This document shows positions 34,240-45,487 of a DNA stretch of 64,000 nt, piece by piece (the stretch's first letter is position 1; each line of letters begins with the position of its first letter). Made by a program: the position numbers and the translations under genes. The DNA is taken from assembly GCA_003013855.2 (NCBI GenBank), contig PVNU02000924.1:868001-932000 (forward strand), written 5' to 3'. Under the pieces are notes generated by a model that was given only the letters and a program-made list of their open reading frames with translations, searched no databases and had not been told where the DNA came from. The stretch comes from Liriodendron chinense. Taxonomy: Eukaryota > Streptophyta > Magnoliopsida > Magnoliales > Magnoliaceae.

Positions 34240-35299
34240 AAACAGTCAATGAGCACAAGAGATGAAGATCGTTTTTATTCCCCTCATTAAGACCTTGCCA
34301 CTCGGCAATCAGTTATTTGCAAAACGTCACAACTACCAAAATTCCAAAGATTATAGGGGTCAGCTCATGCCCTTAAAACTTGCTCTCAAGTTGAACAAAT
34401 CAGACTCAAGAGCATGGGTCTTATTGTTATGGGCAATTCCGAGCTAACCCCAATCCATGAGAAATCCCATAAGCCCATGGGCCCGACTACCAATCTACGA
34501 ACTCAAGATACCTGATTACGAAGGCCAATGGCCCACAATGCCCAAACGAAGTCCTCAGCCCTAAATAAGCTCTCTTGGTCAAGAGATGAAAGACTAGATA
34601 CCACAAAATACCGACCAGTGAGAGGATAGCTAAAGGATAAGGCACACCAAACAACCTGACTTCTTACCGAGCATGAGTCGAGTAGGTTCTACTGAGCAAG
34701 AGCTGAGTAGGCTCTATCGAGCAAGAGCCAAGTAAGCTCTACCGAGCGGAAGCCGAGTAGGTTCCACCGAGCGAATACCGAGTCTGATGACGATTTCTAA
34801 ATCGAATGCTCTTTGTCAAGTGTTCACCTTAGTGCCAAGTGTTTACCTCAAGGCGAGCATTCTCCCCACCACCATTTTCGTATAAGGACAATAGCCGACA
34901 GACAATAAATCTAGGCATGATAAGGAATATTCTCAAATAATCCTCTGAATCTAAACATGGTAAAGGTTATCCCGAGAAATCTGGAGATCACACCTGTAAG
35001 AAGAGATCCTTAGATCCACCTATAGCTCTCCAATGATCTTATAAATAGAGATATCCTTCTACTATTCAAGGTACACGAAAACCTCTCCACTTAAAGCCTA
35101 TTTCATATCTCCTACATCTCACTGATTTAGGCATCGGAGGGCTGACGGCTGGACCCCTGGCCACCCCTCTTTTGTCTTTGATCATGTTACACAGGGTCTA
35201 GGAAACGTCCAGTCCAAATCTAGCCCACACATCTAAATGATATCATCACCAATTGCGGAGATCAAGCTTTCTCATCGGCTAGTTTTCATCGTCAACACA
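34240..35299 (+). repeat. Solo LTR of Tat type
   Basis: It carries the Tat-LTR signature 'ttaggcatcggagggctgacggctggacc' (35130) and a TATAAATAGAG box at 35041, and ends near GTCAACA(CA) at 35297-35299. No PBS, gag or pol follows; F-box-flank sequence resumes at once. The left end is not resolved, and I found no matching target duplication. Confidence 0.6.
34667..34790 (+). repeat. ~26-bp tandem repeat in the solo LTR
   Basis: About four and a half copies of CGAGCAAGAGCCGAGTAGG-like units, diverged from each other, in the U3 part of the LTR. Confidence 0.8.
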
Positions 35300-35301
35300 T
35301 A

Positions 35302-35690
35302 GTTGTAAAACTCATTGACTCAATTCGGAACTCAGTTGCATTTAGTTTATACTTTTGCTATTTTATTATATAATTTTTCTTTTTTAGTATTTATATTTTA
35401 ATCTTATTGCTGAATATCAAGGCTGAGTCACATGAAGACTCCATTGAGCCTTCGAGCGGGGTCAACTCGGCTGGTCATCGAGTCAAGTTGAGTTTAGACT
35501 TTGCTGGACTTCCCAGGCCACTCTTGCATACAAGATTGTTGGTTTTGGATCTGGAACATTGCCACTCTTGCATATACAAGATTGCTTGTTTCCGGTCTTG
35601 AGTTGAATTTCAACTCACCTACATAATAAGTGAATCAGCCCAACTCGGCTGAGTCAGGGTCCGTCCAAGATTGAGTCGTCCTTTCATGTG
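35302..35690 (+). pseudogene. Second copy of the F-box-like gene 3' end and flank
   Basis: 'aaaactcattgactcaattcgg.actcagttgcatttagttt' matches the last codons and stop region of the gene at 32975-33026. The match continues through the 3' flank with small deletions. The upstream part of this copy, including any F-box, is missing; the solo LTR stands in its place. Confidence 0.65.
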
Positions 35691-35974
35691 TGATATTGAA
35701 AGGCTAGGTTGGTGCTTGGTGAAACTTTTCCATCATGTGTGCTTTCTCATGTTCTTGTTGGTGCAAGAAAATCGAGCCAATCCAAAATTCGGGTGGGCCC
35801 CCCGCAGGTGACAGTTGGGATGGGGAGGGACACCGACCACTAAAAGCCCTTGTAGATTATGTGCAGGACCATCTGAATTATTCCAAAGAGGCATAGAATT
35901 GGTATTGACATCCCACATAAATCAGGCCATCCCAAAACTCAACTGGTCCACACTATATGGGGCAGAGCCGGGTC

Positions 35975-36014
<40 letters not shown>

Positions 36015-36147
36015 GCTATGCACAGCCACATGTTTTCACGAAGATCATGCGTTTGACCTCGAAGAAAAAAACACAGACGACTAAGTCTCCTGATTGATTG
36101 GCTAATTGTGTGATGACCATTGTGAACCAGCTTCAAATTAGACACAT
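35691..36147. other. Unassigned; contains a (GA)n run at 35978-36010
   Basis: No gene is seen. The segment 'gggtgggccccccgcaggtgacag' is unlike the neighbouring repeats. Confidence 0.5.
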
Positions 36148-37184
36148 TGTTGCTCTTTATTTTGGGCTGCGCCTAAGAGCGTGAGTGTGTCAAAACAGAC
36201 TATGCAGCTCGATTCCAACCGAACAACTTTAACCCCAAGCACTAAGATAGGCAGATACGTCGTAATCGACCAAATATGACCGAAATCTGTGAATATCGGT
36301 TGCCTATTTAGCTACTTGCACAATTGCTTAAAACAATCAGACGATGATGATTAGAGGGTAGGGTTCATCCTCCAGAAATGGGTTACACCTTTGCCTTCCA
36401 TAGGAAAGGACTTTTTAATTCACGTGATTGCGATCAATGGTAAACAATGCATAATTCATTCAATGGTGTAACAATTACAACAAAATATAAGAAAACAAAA
36501 TGATAAACAGATAGCCTTTGGCGGATGGTGCAGATCGCCCAACGAAGGATGAAGATCGTACGTAGACGAGTTGGCCTAGCCGTAGGCGTAATCGAAGTTG
36601 GAGGATGGAGATGGATGGTTGGTGTAGCCATAGACGTAAATGACTTCGCGTGGCCGTAGGTGTAACCAAAGTTGCGGATGTAGATGGATGGTCAGGTCGG
36701 ATCATCCTTCAAATTCAGCGCTTGGCATAGATAGAAGAGAATTACAACTAATGACTATGCTGAAAAGGATAAATGTCCATTGAGGACGCTACGCTACCGT
36801 ACACTAAGATAAATATCATGGAGGACAGATAAGATAAAATAATTTATTGAGTTTTGTGTTGATCGAGAGATGCCTCCTTCATCAGACTTCCTCCTTTTTA
36901 TAGAATTCTTGGACTGTATCTCCTAATAGCTCTCCTAAAGTAACCGTCAGATGGTTTGTGCGCACATCCAAACCTTTACATAGGAAGGTTGCCATGTGTT
37001 TAAGTAAACTGCTTATGGAAGACTCCTTGCGAGAGCAAGAGTGGATTACTTATATTTCTACCTAAATTTTTCCCTCCTTTCTTTTTAACTCTCCACCAAG
37101 GCTTTTTTAGGAAAGACATTTGTCCACCACGTGAATGTCATTCTGGCCTCAGGATCTGACCCGGTCAAATTTTAGCGCCACCAA
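36148..37184 (-). repeat. 3' LTR of the short-interior element
   Basis: Plus-strand limits are TGTTGCTCTTTA and GCGCCACCA. It holds a block of 'gatgg' and 'tagccgtaggcgtaa' short repeats at 36530-36700 that also marks the point where the other LTR was interrupted. Confidence 0.7.
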
Positions 37185-37262
37185 TTACCTCCACATCTCT
37201 GCAGCTTCGGTATGAAGGTGTGGAGACATAATTTTGCATTGTTATAAAAATCACAAATGTTA

Positions 37263-37279
37263 TCCCACCGGGCGTGCTA
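37263..37279 (-). promoter_or_regulatory. Primer-binding site of the short-interior element
   Basis: TAGCACGCCCGGTGGGA on the minus strand lies a few bases inside the right LTR. It defines the element's direction. Confidence 0.55.
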
Positions 37280-38792
37280 AAAATGTTGCTCTCTATTTTC
37301 AGTTGTGCATGAGAAGAGTGCAAGCATGCCAGAACCAATTATGCAACTCGATTCTAACCGAACAACTTTGACCCCAAGCGCCAAGATAGGCGGATATGTC
37401 ATAATCGACCATATATGACCGAGATCTGTGAAGATTGGTCATCTATTTAGCCAATTTCACAATTACTTAAAACAATCAAGCAATAATTGGAGGGTGAAGT
37501 TTGTCCTCCAAAGATGGGTTACACCTTTGCCTTCCGTACGAAAGGACTTTTTAATTCGCGTGATTGTGATCAACGGTAAACAATCCATAATTCATTCAGC
37601 GGTATAACAATTACAATAAAATACAAGAAAACAAAATTGTAAACAGATAACCTTTGGCAGATGGTGGATATCGCCCAACGAAGGATGAAGATCGTCGTAA
37701 GTGTAGCTGTAGATGACTTGGTGTAGCCGTAGGCGTCACTAAAGTTGATGGTTACCAAGGAATTTTTTCCTATGTAAAAGTTAGAATTTTGGGGTAAAAG
37801 TTATTACCAACCAAAAAATGCTTTTTGGTCCACAAGAATTTCATGGCTATTGTGGAATTAGTCAGTAATTATGAGACCATTACCGATGAAACTTTTCTTG
37901 GAAAAGGCTATTACTGTGGAAACTTTTTGTTGGAAAAGCTAGTGGAATTACCAACAAAATATTTCCTTTTCCAATGTATAAAATATTTCCTTCCCAGCTT
38001 GGCATAGCATACCAACGATATATTTGCTTGGAAAAGGTAGTGGCATTACCGACGAAATATTTCCTTGGAAAATGAAGTAAGGTACTACCATCACCAACAA
38101 TATTCTTTCTCATTTATAGGGGGGCAAAACCACAGAAGGGAAGTTTTCAGAACATCCAAACACTTCAGAATGTTGTCTTACTAAATCAATGTGACCAGAT
38201 GAAGTCATCGCAAGTACCAACATCTAAGAATCGATAATGCAACCGATGATTCCACACAACACAATGAGTTGATTGACACACTAAGCTTCTTCCTATCATA
38301 TCCAACAATTGTAAAGTATGACCATTCTTGTACTGCCAGCTAGTTCAGTCATTCTAAGAATTGAAAGTAAAAGATGCAGGTGAGATTTACTTCATTTTCT
38401 ATCATCCTTTGATGTTTGCTACACAAATTCTCAAGGCATCTGCGCAATACCTAGATTTGTTACATCCCACTAAAGAGTTTATGAGCAGGCCTTCCCTGGC
38501 AAACCATGTCCATCTCCTCCCCAAGATGCCATCCTGGTCGGCACATCCATTGGGAAAAAAAGACAAATGATCAGAATATAGCTGACATATCTGGCAAACA
38601 AAGTAAAAACTCATGTGAAGGTTTTCGTGATGATTCCTTTCTGCCAGTGTAGTTAAAAATTACTCTAGGGATGCCAGTACCCATGTAAAACATGTGTAGA
38701 ATACAAGTACAATGGCCCAAGAAGAGAAAACACATGATACCTGAGGAGATTTTAGAATGAGTGAAATGGCTGATAAGCTAGTCAATAATTTA

Positions 38793-38983
38793 GGGGGCGT
38801 TTGGATGGTAAGTTACTTAAGATAAGCTACTTATGCCTAAGTAGCTTATTTTGATTTCTACTTATTAAACTGAAGTAATTAAGTAACTTTAAATGGAAAA
38901 GTTACTTATAAGTGATCATAAACCAAACTTATCTACTACTGTAAGTAGAAAAAGTAACTTATTTGGTGGCATCCAAATGGGCC
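38793..38983. mobile_element. hAT-like MITE
   Basis: About 190 bp with ends GGGGGCGTTTGGATGG and CATCCAAATGGGCC, an inverted pair typical of small hAT elements. The middle is made of AAGTAACTTA-like short inverted repeats. The flanking 8 bp are AT-rich and only partly matching. Confidence 0.7.
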
Positions 38984-39955
38984 TAATATCTGATGCCATA
39001 AGATTATCAAACTAAAGGCAACTTTCAATCAATGAGACTGACCTAAAGAAAAACGGGTACAGTTTTCTCTAGAAGAAAAGAAGAATTTTGAACAGAATTT
39101 TGACATAGCAAAGGAAGTAGGATATCAAATGGCCTTCAATAAGAACACGGTTGAATGTCACAAGAACCCCATAAAAATTTCTGCAAGATGGTGAGGACAA
39201 CTTCGAGAACCAAAAAGATACTCTTATATACTATTCAGTTCTGAAAGACATCCACATGTCTGACAGTGTATCAAGCAAATCAAGCATAGTGATAAGGAAA
39301 CACAAAGTTTCATTGGTTTTTAACCTTTTAAACATCATTTGGCTCCCTGGTTATATCCTTGGAGCATTGAGATGCATACTCTTTCTACAATTCTTTGACG
39401 TTCCTTGAACTTGTTCCCTTGATGTCTAAGGCTAGTGGAGTATTTGCATGGAACTTTATATACACGGGTACATCATTGCAATATTGCCTAAAACAGAAAT
39501 TAACACCAAAAGGAAACGCTGAGAAACGCAAGCAGGTGTTTTATGTATGTTGGAAAGCACCAACGAAAACACTGGAGAGATATAAAGTAGGGTATTCCAC
39601 AAGCAACAGGAATGCACAAGAAAATCTCAGAAAACATGACAGAAATGTAGAGACTGCCTTGGTAAAATAAGGTTATACTGGACCCAGAGCATGTCACTAT
39701 ACCATGAGACTAGTTCAAATGTGTTTCCTCAATCAATTTACTCATGTGGCCTACCTGGTGGCTGCACTGGCCTGAATTTTGAGGCAAGGCACATACACGG
39801 TGGAACCCACCTAACAACATCTTGGATCGTGTGGCACATTGGCACCTTTCCCAAATAGCCAGGTAGTTGGCATCAAATCTCTGTGGGCCCCACCATGATG
39901 TGTGTTTTAAAAAAACAATATCTTCTTCATTCAATATTTCCACCCCAATAAATAT

Positions 39956-39959
<4 letters not shown>

Positions 39960-39986
<27 letters not shown>
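39960..39986. repeat. Poly(A) run
   Basis: About 27 A, preceded by 'caccccaataaatatttat'. It could be a retroposon tail or simple expansion. Confidence 0.9.
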
Positions 39987-40299
39987 CTAGCTGTCAGCAA
40001 TCGTGACTGTTCTTCATTCAATATGTCCTTAGTTGAATACATGATAAATCTAGCACTTGTATACTTTCGAACCAAATCTGGACCCCAAGGCCCTAAACCT
40101 CTGCGAAATGTAGATAGCAATGTTCTATGAGAAAAATTATAATGCAATGCTGCTTTGATTTCATCTTTAAAAGGATGTTCGTGGAAAAAGAAAAAGAAAT
40201 GAAAACGCACGCAAATCTCTATTGAGATCAATCCTCACTATTTCACTTTTACTGATCAAATGCCTCTCCCCAAAGCAGTAACAAAAAAAAAAAAAAAAC

Positions 40300-40967
40300 G
40301 CAGGTAAAGCACTCTGTACTATTTGCAAAACAGTTCACAGAGGACCTGAACGGTGAGCCTTAAGCAAAGTAGGTTCTGGTAATACTGGTGAAACACACAT
40401 AGCCAACTGTTGTGCAGTCTCTTTGTTCAAGAAAAAGTCCTAAACATGAGTTTAAGTGACAATAAAGAACCATGCACCAGTTGTAAATTCAGACAACCAC
40501 TATGAGAACTACGGATTTGCTTTTCAACACTAAACAGCTCAAAATCCGCACCTAGGGGAGCACAAATAAGAGGGCTGATCTTAACAGTATGGTCATCATG
40601 CACATAGAAAATGCATGTAAATTGTAATGAATGTTTACGAGTACTAGGTGACCGATTAATGAAAACAATGTCTCCGTCCATAATTGATTTGTGATGCTTT
40701 GAAAAAAGGAACTTTATTTCATAAAAATTTCAGAACAACACCATAACTGATTTGTGATGCTTTGATAAAAGGTACAAGAAGCACATGAAAACATACCTCA
40801 TAAAGAAGTAAAGGGCGACACAAGGAGTCACCACCATAATGGAACCCATGCATATCTAGAAAGTTCCAGAAACCACCATGCAGCCTTGAGCTAGATGGCA
40901 GTTTCAGCTCCAAGCAAAGAGTGCCGTCTGTTGTCTTTACTTTCTTTACAGAAATTGTCAAAACATC
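40300..40967 (-). pseudogene. NRPE1: Fragment of NRPE1, largest subunit of RNA polymerase V
   Basis: On the minus strand, exon 40967-40797 has an AG acceptor and a GAG|GTATGT donor. It encodes LCLELKLPSSSRLHGGFWNFL and RPLLLYE, which fit the N-terminal region of NRPE1. Only about 110 bp later a second block (about 40690-40300) encodes MDGDIVFINRSPSTRKHSLQ, VHDDHTVKISPLICAPL and ADFELFSVEKQI..SHSG. The active-site segment of about 20 residues that carries the metal-binding D-F-D-G-D is missing between ADF and ELFSVEKQ. A 1-bp deletion near 40430 and a Trp-to-stop change near 40330 follow. The exons that normally separate the two blocks are also gone. It cannot encode a polymerase subunit. NRPD1 of Pol IV is the alternative source, but the exon text fits NRPE1 better. 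Confidence 0.85.
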
Positions 40968-41391
40968 CTACAAAAACGAACAACTAGACTTGAATTGAGA
41001 ATAGGTCAATTCAATTATTGGTCTGCAAATGAAGAGGTCACCAAGAATTCAACAAGAGGCCCAAGATGGTTTGATGGTGGAGATTTCGCCCACAAATCCA
41101 TGATGGCAGATGAATGAACTGGGCCAGCGAAAGTCAGTCCCTACCTATAAGAGAATGCTGTCCATTTTCTTTTACAAAACAAATCATATCATGCAATAAT
41201 GACTGAATATATATTAGAAAGTCCCATCATCATACACGATTTAGTGAATAAAACGAGCAAGCATTACCCATAGAATGAGAACCATTCTCATCGAAGATCA
41301 ATGATATCAAACTTGAGACCAGGATTCATATAAACATCAGAGCAGTGGTGATAGATAGGCTTGCCGTCGAGTGGCTCATCATGTGACTCAT

Positions 41392-41457
41392 CATGAGGTT
41401 GGAAACCATGTTGCTGGCATATAAGGAATTGCCAGCAACATGGTTTCCACCCTCATG
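41392..41457. repeat. Near-perfect 28-bp inverted repeat (hairpin)
   Basis: Arms 41392-41419 (CATGAGGTTGGAAACCATG...) and 41430-41457 pair with one mismatch around a 10-nt loop TATAAGGAAT. GAGTGGCT on the outer left and AGCCACTC on the outer right allow a longer imperfect stem. As RNA it would fold like a small-RNA precursor. Confidence 0.9.
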
Positions 41458-41519
41458 ACAAGCCACTCAACAGCCATGCACATGCACTCAACAATTGTAG
41501 ATGTGGCATACATGTAACT

Positions 41520-41765
41520 CAAACCATCCATGTTGTAGGCCCACTTTAGATAGGTCATGACTCAAAATCAGATTGATACTGAACCTCTGATTAATGGACA
41601 TTTGTTAGTTGAATTTTGGACCATTGACTATTTTTCATTTTAACCATCCATTAGATGTCCACCAATTGGCCAGTCAAAACATCAGCTCGGTGTAATTTTT
41701 GGTTTATGACCCATCTAAAGTGGGCTCCACAATTTGGACCATCACGCTCTGCCCCAGAGTATCAT
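41520..41765. repeat. Small inverted-repeat element
   Basis: 'GGCCCACTTTAGATAGGTCATGA' (about 41549) and its diverged complement 'CATGACCCATCTAAAGTGGGCTC'-like text at about 41707-41730 bound a ~190-bp unit of MITE form. It has no ORF. Confidence 0.6.
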
Positions 41766-41999
41766 TTTTCTCATTTTTACATCATGCTAATATGCATGAA
41801 CAGAGGAATGAATGCTTATCAAAACACAAGATTTTCTTCCCCTTATCTTCATTCACAAATTATTAAAAGCAATTTCCATGCGTAAAACAGAGCTAACTTC
41901 CTCTCCAACTCAAAAGGAGAATGAATGGATATTGGACTAACTTTTATACATGTGATCAATAAGCAACTAGACCATGATAGTCCAGTGCATCCATTTGAC

Positions 42000-43560
42000 A
42001 AACATCATACTTACATTCCTCTCCATGTTCTAGGTAGTGCACAAATATGTAGCCTAGCCTGTGAATAAATGTGAGGGTTGATGAAGTTAACCGAATAAGA
42101 GGCAAGACTGGCGAGTTTTCTCGATCTGAACTTGATGTAGGGAGAGATCCCCCGGATCAAGGGTGAGGATCGAGCACCTTCCTGCAAGAAAAAGACTGAA
42201 AGGACCAAGAGAAAAGTTCAGGAAAACTGTTCAAAATTGTCGGGTCACCACACAGCAACGGCGGATCTCTCTATCCACACAAAGCAACTGCAAACTGCAT
42301 CAAGCAGCTCTTCAATTCAGCCCACCATCAAAGTGGGTTCCTCCATCAGATCAACCAACAGTTCGGCGACCTGCAATCACCGGCCACATCAGCACACGTT
42401 CCAGCTATGGTCCATTGTCCAGTTGTTGGAACCCACACATCAGCCGGCTCCAAAGAGAGGATCTCTCTCTCATCCATGTGCAAGACGACCAGTAGTTGTG
42501 GACATCTTCTACACCCAGCAATCATTCTCAGCCGTCCATTGTCCCGATCATGGCAACCCAATGAAATTAATCTTCAGCGTGCAATGCCCAAACATCCAGC
42601 TGCTGGGATGCTCATTCTCAGTCATCCATTCAGTCTTCCACAGCAGCTGCTCACTTATGATCATTCAATGGGGGACAGATCCTTATCTCCAGCTGCAAGG
42701 TAGACCACCAAACAAATGGTATGGATGCGTGAGGCTATATCCAGCAAGCTTCCTATTTGGAGTTGGAAAGAGAATAGGAAACAAGGCTGCTGTTGGTTTT
42801 GGGGATTTCAAAACATAAAAGGAAGCAACGTTTCCGGTTTTAGAGTTTCAGTCGGGAAAGTGTTATTCCCGTTTTTGGATTTCGGCCCAACTCGTGGGGC
42901 CCATCTTGATCATTTATGATGATCCGTTCCGTCCATTTCGTAGAGTTGCTCGACGCCGAGAAAACGCAACAAGTTTCACGTCGATCCGAGTTACAGATTG
43001 ATCGTGGCAGTCCAAAATGGTACGAACTGTTCAGAAAGTTCCGAATTCCGCCCACTGAAACTGGAGATGGTCCAGGTGGCCCACTACTACTGATATGGAG
43101 AATCTAAGCCGACTATCTTGAAGAGTACGTCGATATCAGTAAAACCACAAAGTTTCGTGGCAATCAGATATGTGGATTGCTCGTATCAGCGGAAGGAAGA
43201 TGGTGCTGGCGTTATACAGTTGCGCAGATTTTTCTATTTCTTTTCTAATTGTATTAGGATTCTTTTCTTCCTTTGCAAGTTAGTATTAAGTACGAATTTA
43301 GGATTTAGTTTATTATTTAAAGCAAGTTAATTATGTTTATTTGATTATTCATTCAATTATAAAAAAAACAATTATTTGGAATTAATTTCCTCTTTTTATT
43401 TTTATTTCTTCTCGTGGATTCGAGAAACACTCAGGTTAGGGAGACGGTGATCGACCTACCATGTATTCCCCTGTGTTAGAACTGAGACATGAGTGTAAAT
43501 TGATTTTTTCTATAATTGTGAAAAGCTTAGGTAATACAAGTCTTAATGACTTGCCTGAAT
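42000..43560. other. Unassigned interior of CACTA-2
   Basis: Plus-strand frames at 42163-42818 are Ser/His-rich and overlap in two registers without a known domain. 'gtgcaatgccc...tgcagctgctcac' and 'ccaactcgtggggcccatcttgatc' look like repeat DNA. I cannot assign a source. Confidence 0.4.
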
Positions 43561-43565
43561 CTGTC

Positions 43566-43730
43566 TTTTTTTTTTTTTTTAGAACGATGATAAATTTATT
43601 AAAAAAGAGGGCCACAAGCCAAGAAAACACCGCAAATGACAATTACAACTCAACCCAAAGCTCGGGAGGGGAAACTGCTTCACAAACTTAGACGCATACA
43701 CCCATTCCTTGACTGGACATTTTCCCTTAC
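43566..43730 (-). mobile_element. 3' tail of a truncated LINE
   Basis: Reading the minus strand, 'cttggcttgtggccctcttttttaataaatttatcatcg' runs into A15 (T15 at 43566-43580). That layout, UTR with AATAAA-like text followed by poly(A), is typical of plant LINE 3' ends. No reverse transcriptase is left. Confidence 0.5.
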
Positions 43731-44371
43731 GAAATATCGATTGCACCAGTCGATGCTTATTTCTGAAACATCAATCGTTTCATAATCATAAGGTAGTTGA
43801 TTGCACTGTAATATTTCTGCTTAAAATTCTCTTACCCATTTGGTCTTGGTATATTAGATCTGTGGTGGAAGAACAAAAATAGGAAAGGGAGAAGGGGGGT
43901 CTTAACAGACCTGTTTGAGGGAAGAGGGGAAGGTGATCTTACCCACAAGCTAAGAGGGGCTAGGCCCTAACTTCCATTCTGAAATATGCATGCATCCTTC
44001 ACCAGGGTTTTGATCCCCCAGGAATTGCCAGCCTCGGATGGTGATTTGAAGATTGATTTGGTGATCGCCCTCCACCTCTTGCAGACACAGGCACAGGCGA
44101 CGACGTTCTTGCCGGTGGGTCACCGGTCCTCACTCGATTCAACGCGTGGATGATCTCACAGAGCAGCTCCGGGAGCATCTAGGACCAGGAATCTTCGGGA
44201 GATTCATCGCCATCTTCTCCTCCTTTTCTTTACCATCTTCAATCTGGAATATTCCTTGCTCTTGGTGGGGATTTGAATGGGAGGTGATTTTCCTGCTGCT
44301 GGAAAAAAGGAAGGGCTATGGAGCCCTTTCTAGAGAGAAATGCCCTTCTCATAGATATTCTCTCAAGCAGA

Positions 44372-44425
44372 GGGGGGGGGGGGGGGGAGGAATCCTTCTC
44401 TCGAGAGGAGGTGCGACAGGCAGTG

Positions 44426-44471
<46 letters not shown>
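44372..44471. repeat. Poly(G) run and (GA)n microsatellite
   Basis: About 17 G at 44372-44388, and GA repeats at about 44428-44471. The flanking frames (Glu-Arg or Ser-Leu rich) are artefacts. Confidence 0.95.
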
Positions 44472-44473
<2 letters not shown>

Positions 44474-45487
44474 CGGAAGGGAACAGGAAAATAGGGGGCC
44501 AAGAGAGACTCGGAAGGAAACGGGGACGGAGAGAGGGGAGTAGAAGAGATTAGGGTTTTTGGGCGGGCTATTTTATTAGGAATTCTTTCCTTGGCAAAAC
44601 TGATCCTTTACCAAGGAAATATTTCCTCGGTAAAAGTTAGAATTACCTAACCATGGCGATTGTGGCCTTTTACCGAGGACTTTTTTCCTCGGCATAAGTA
44701 AGCTTAAATTTTAGATCTATTCTATTGCCACGAAAGAACCCCTTTTTACCTCCAAAACTAATGCATTTGTCACTTTTACCAAGAAAAATTTTCCCTAGTA
44801 AAAGCAAAATTACTCAAAAAGTTTGAATTTTGTCGGGAACAATATATTATTACCAAAGAAATTCGTTTCCTTAATTAAAATTTCTCAAGTAAAGGTTATT
44901 TTTCTTATAGTGAGATGAATGGTCGGTGTAGTCATAGACTAGATGATTTGGCGTAACCATAGGCATAACCGAAGCTAGCGGATGGAGATGAATGGTTGGA
45001 TTAAATCATCCTTCAAATCCAATGCTTGGCATGGATAGAAGGGAATTATAACTAATGACTATGCTAAAAAGGATAAATGTCCATTGAGGACGCTATGCTA
45101 CCGTACACTAAGATAAATTTCTTGGAGGACAGATAAGATAAAATGATTTGTTGAGTTTTGTGTTGATTGAGCGATGCTTCCGTCATCAGACTTCCTCATT
45201 TTTATAAAATTTTGAACAGTTGTAAGAGAACCCGCTCTTATGAAGTAACCGTCGGATGGTTTGTGTGCACGTTCAAACCTTTGCATAAGAAGGTTGCAAC
45301 ATGTTTCAGTAAACTACTTATTGAAGACTCCTTGTGAGAGCAAGAGTGGATTCCTTTTATGTCTCCTTAAATTTCTCCACCTCCCTTCTTTTTAGCTCTC
45401 CATCGGGGCTTCTCGTAGGACCTTTTTCCGCCATGTGCATGTTATCCTGGGCGCAGGATCTGACCTGGTCAGATTTTGGCACCAACA

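Larger units (their letters stand above)
37752..44912. mobile_element. Second gene-capturing CACTA transposon (CACTA-2)
   Basis: The right end, read inward on the minus strand, is CACTATAAGAAAAATAACC, an excellent CACTA terminus. Both ends have subterminal modules of the type TTACCGAGGAAATATTTCCT (37752-38080 and 44570-44890). The host LTR sequence resumes at 44913 with AGATGAATGG. On the left the LTR text stops at GATGG and goes straight into subterminal repeats, so the left terminal repeat and one copy of the 3-bp duplication (expected AGA) have been deleted. It has no transposase. The ~7.2 kb interior holds an NRPE1 fragment, a hAT-like MITE, a strong hairpin and a LINE tail. Confidence 0.8.
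36148..45487 (-). mobile_element. Minus-strand LTR element with ~100-bp interior, split by CACTA-2
   Basis: LTR 1 (36148-37184) and LTR 2 (37284-37751 plus 44913-45487, about 1.04 kb once the insertion is removed) are about the same length and collinear. Between them are only about 100 bp. These contain the minus-strand sequence TAGCACGCCCGGTGGGA (37279-37263), a form of the GGCACGCCCGGTGGGAC primer site seen in some plant gypsy elements. The outer flanks share ACACAT. With no gag or pol, it is a short-interior, non-autonomous (TRIM-like) derivative or a deletion product. A partial third copy lies at 49795-50040. Confidence 0.7.

Noticed and set aside
42163..42818. Overlapping Ser/His-rich frames as a new gene
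   Set aside because: Two registers are open over the same bases with no domain or codon signal; probably chance in GC-balanced repeat DNA.
44146..44553. 135-codon frame with Glu-Arg repeats
   Set aside because: It depends on poly(G) and (GA)n runs; the part before them has no recognisable domain.
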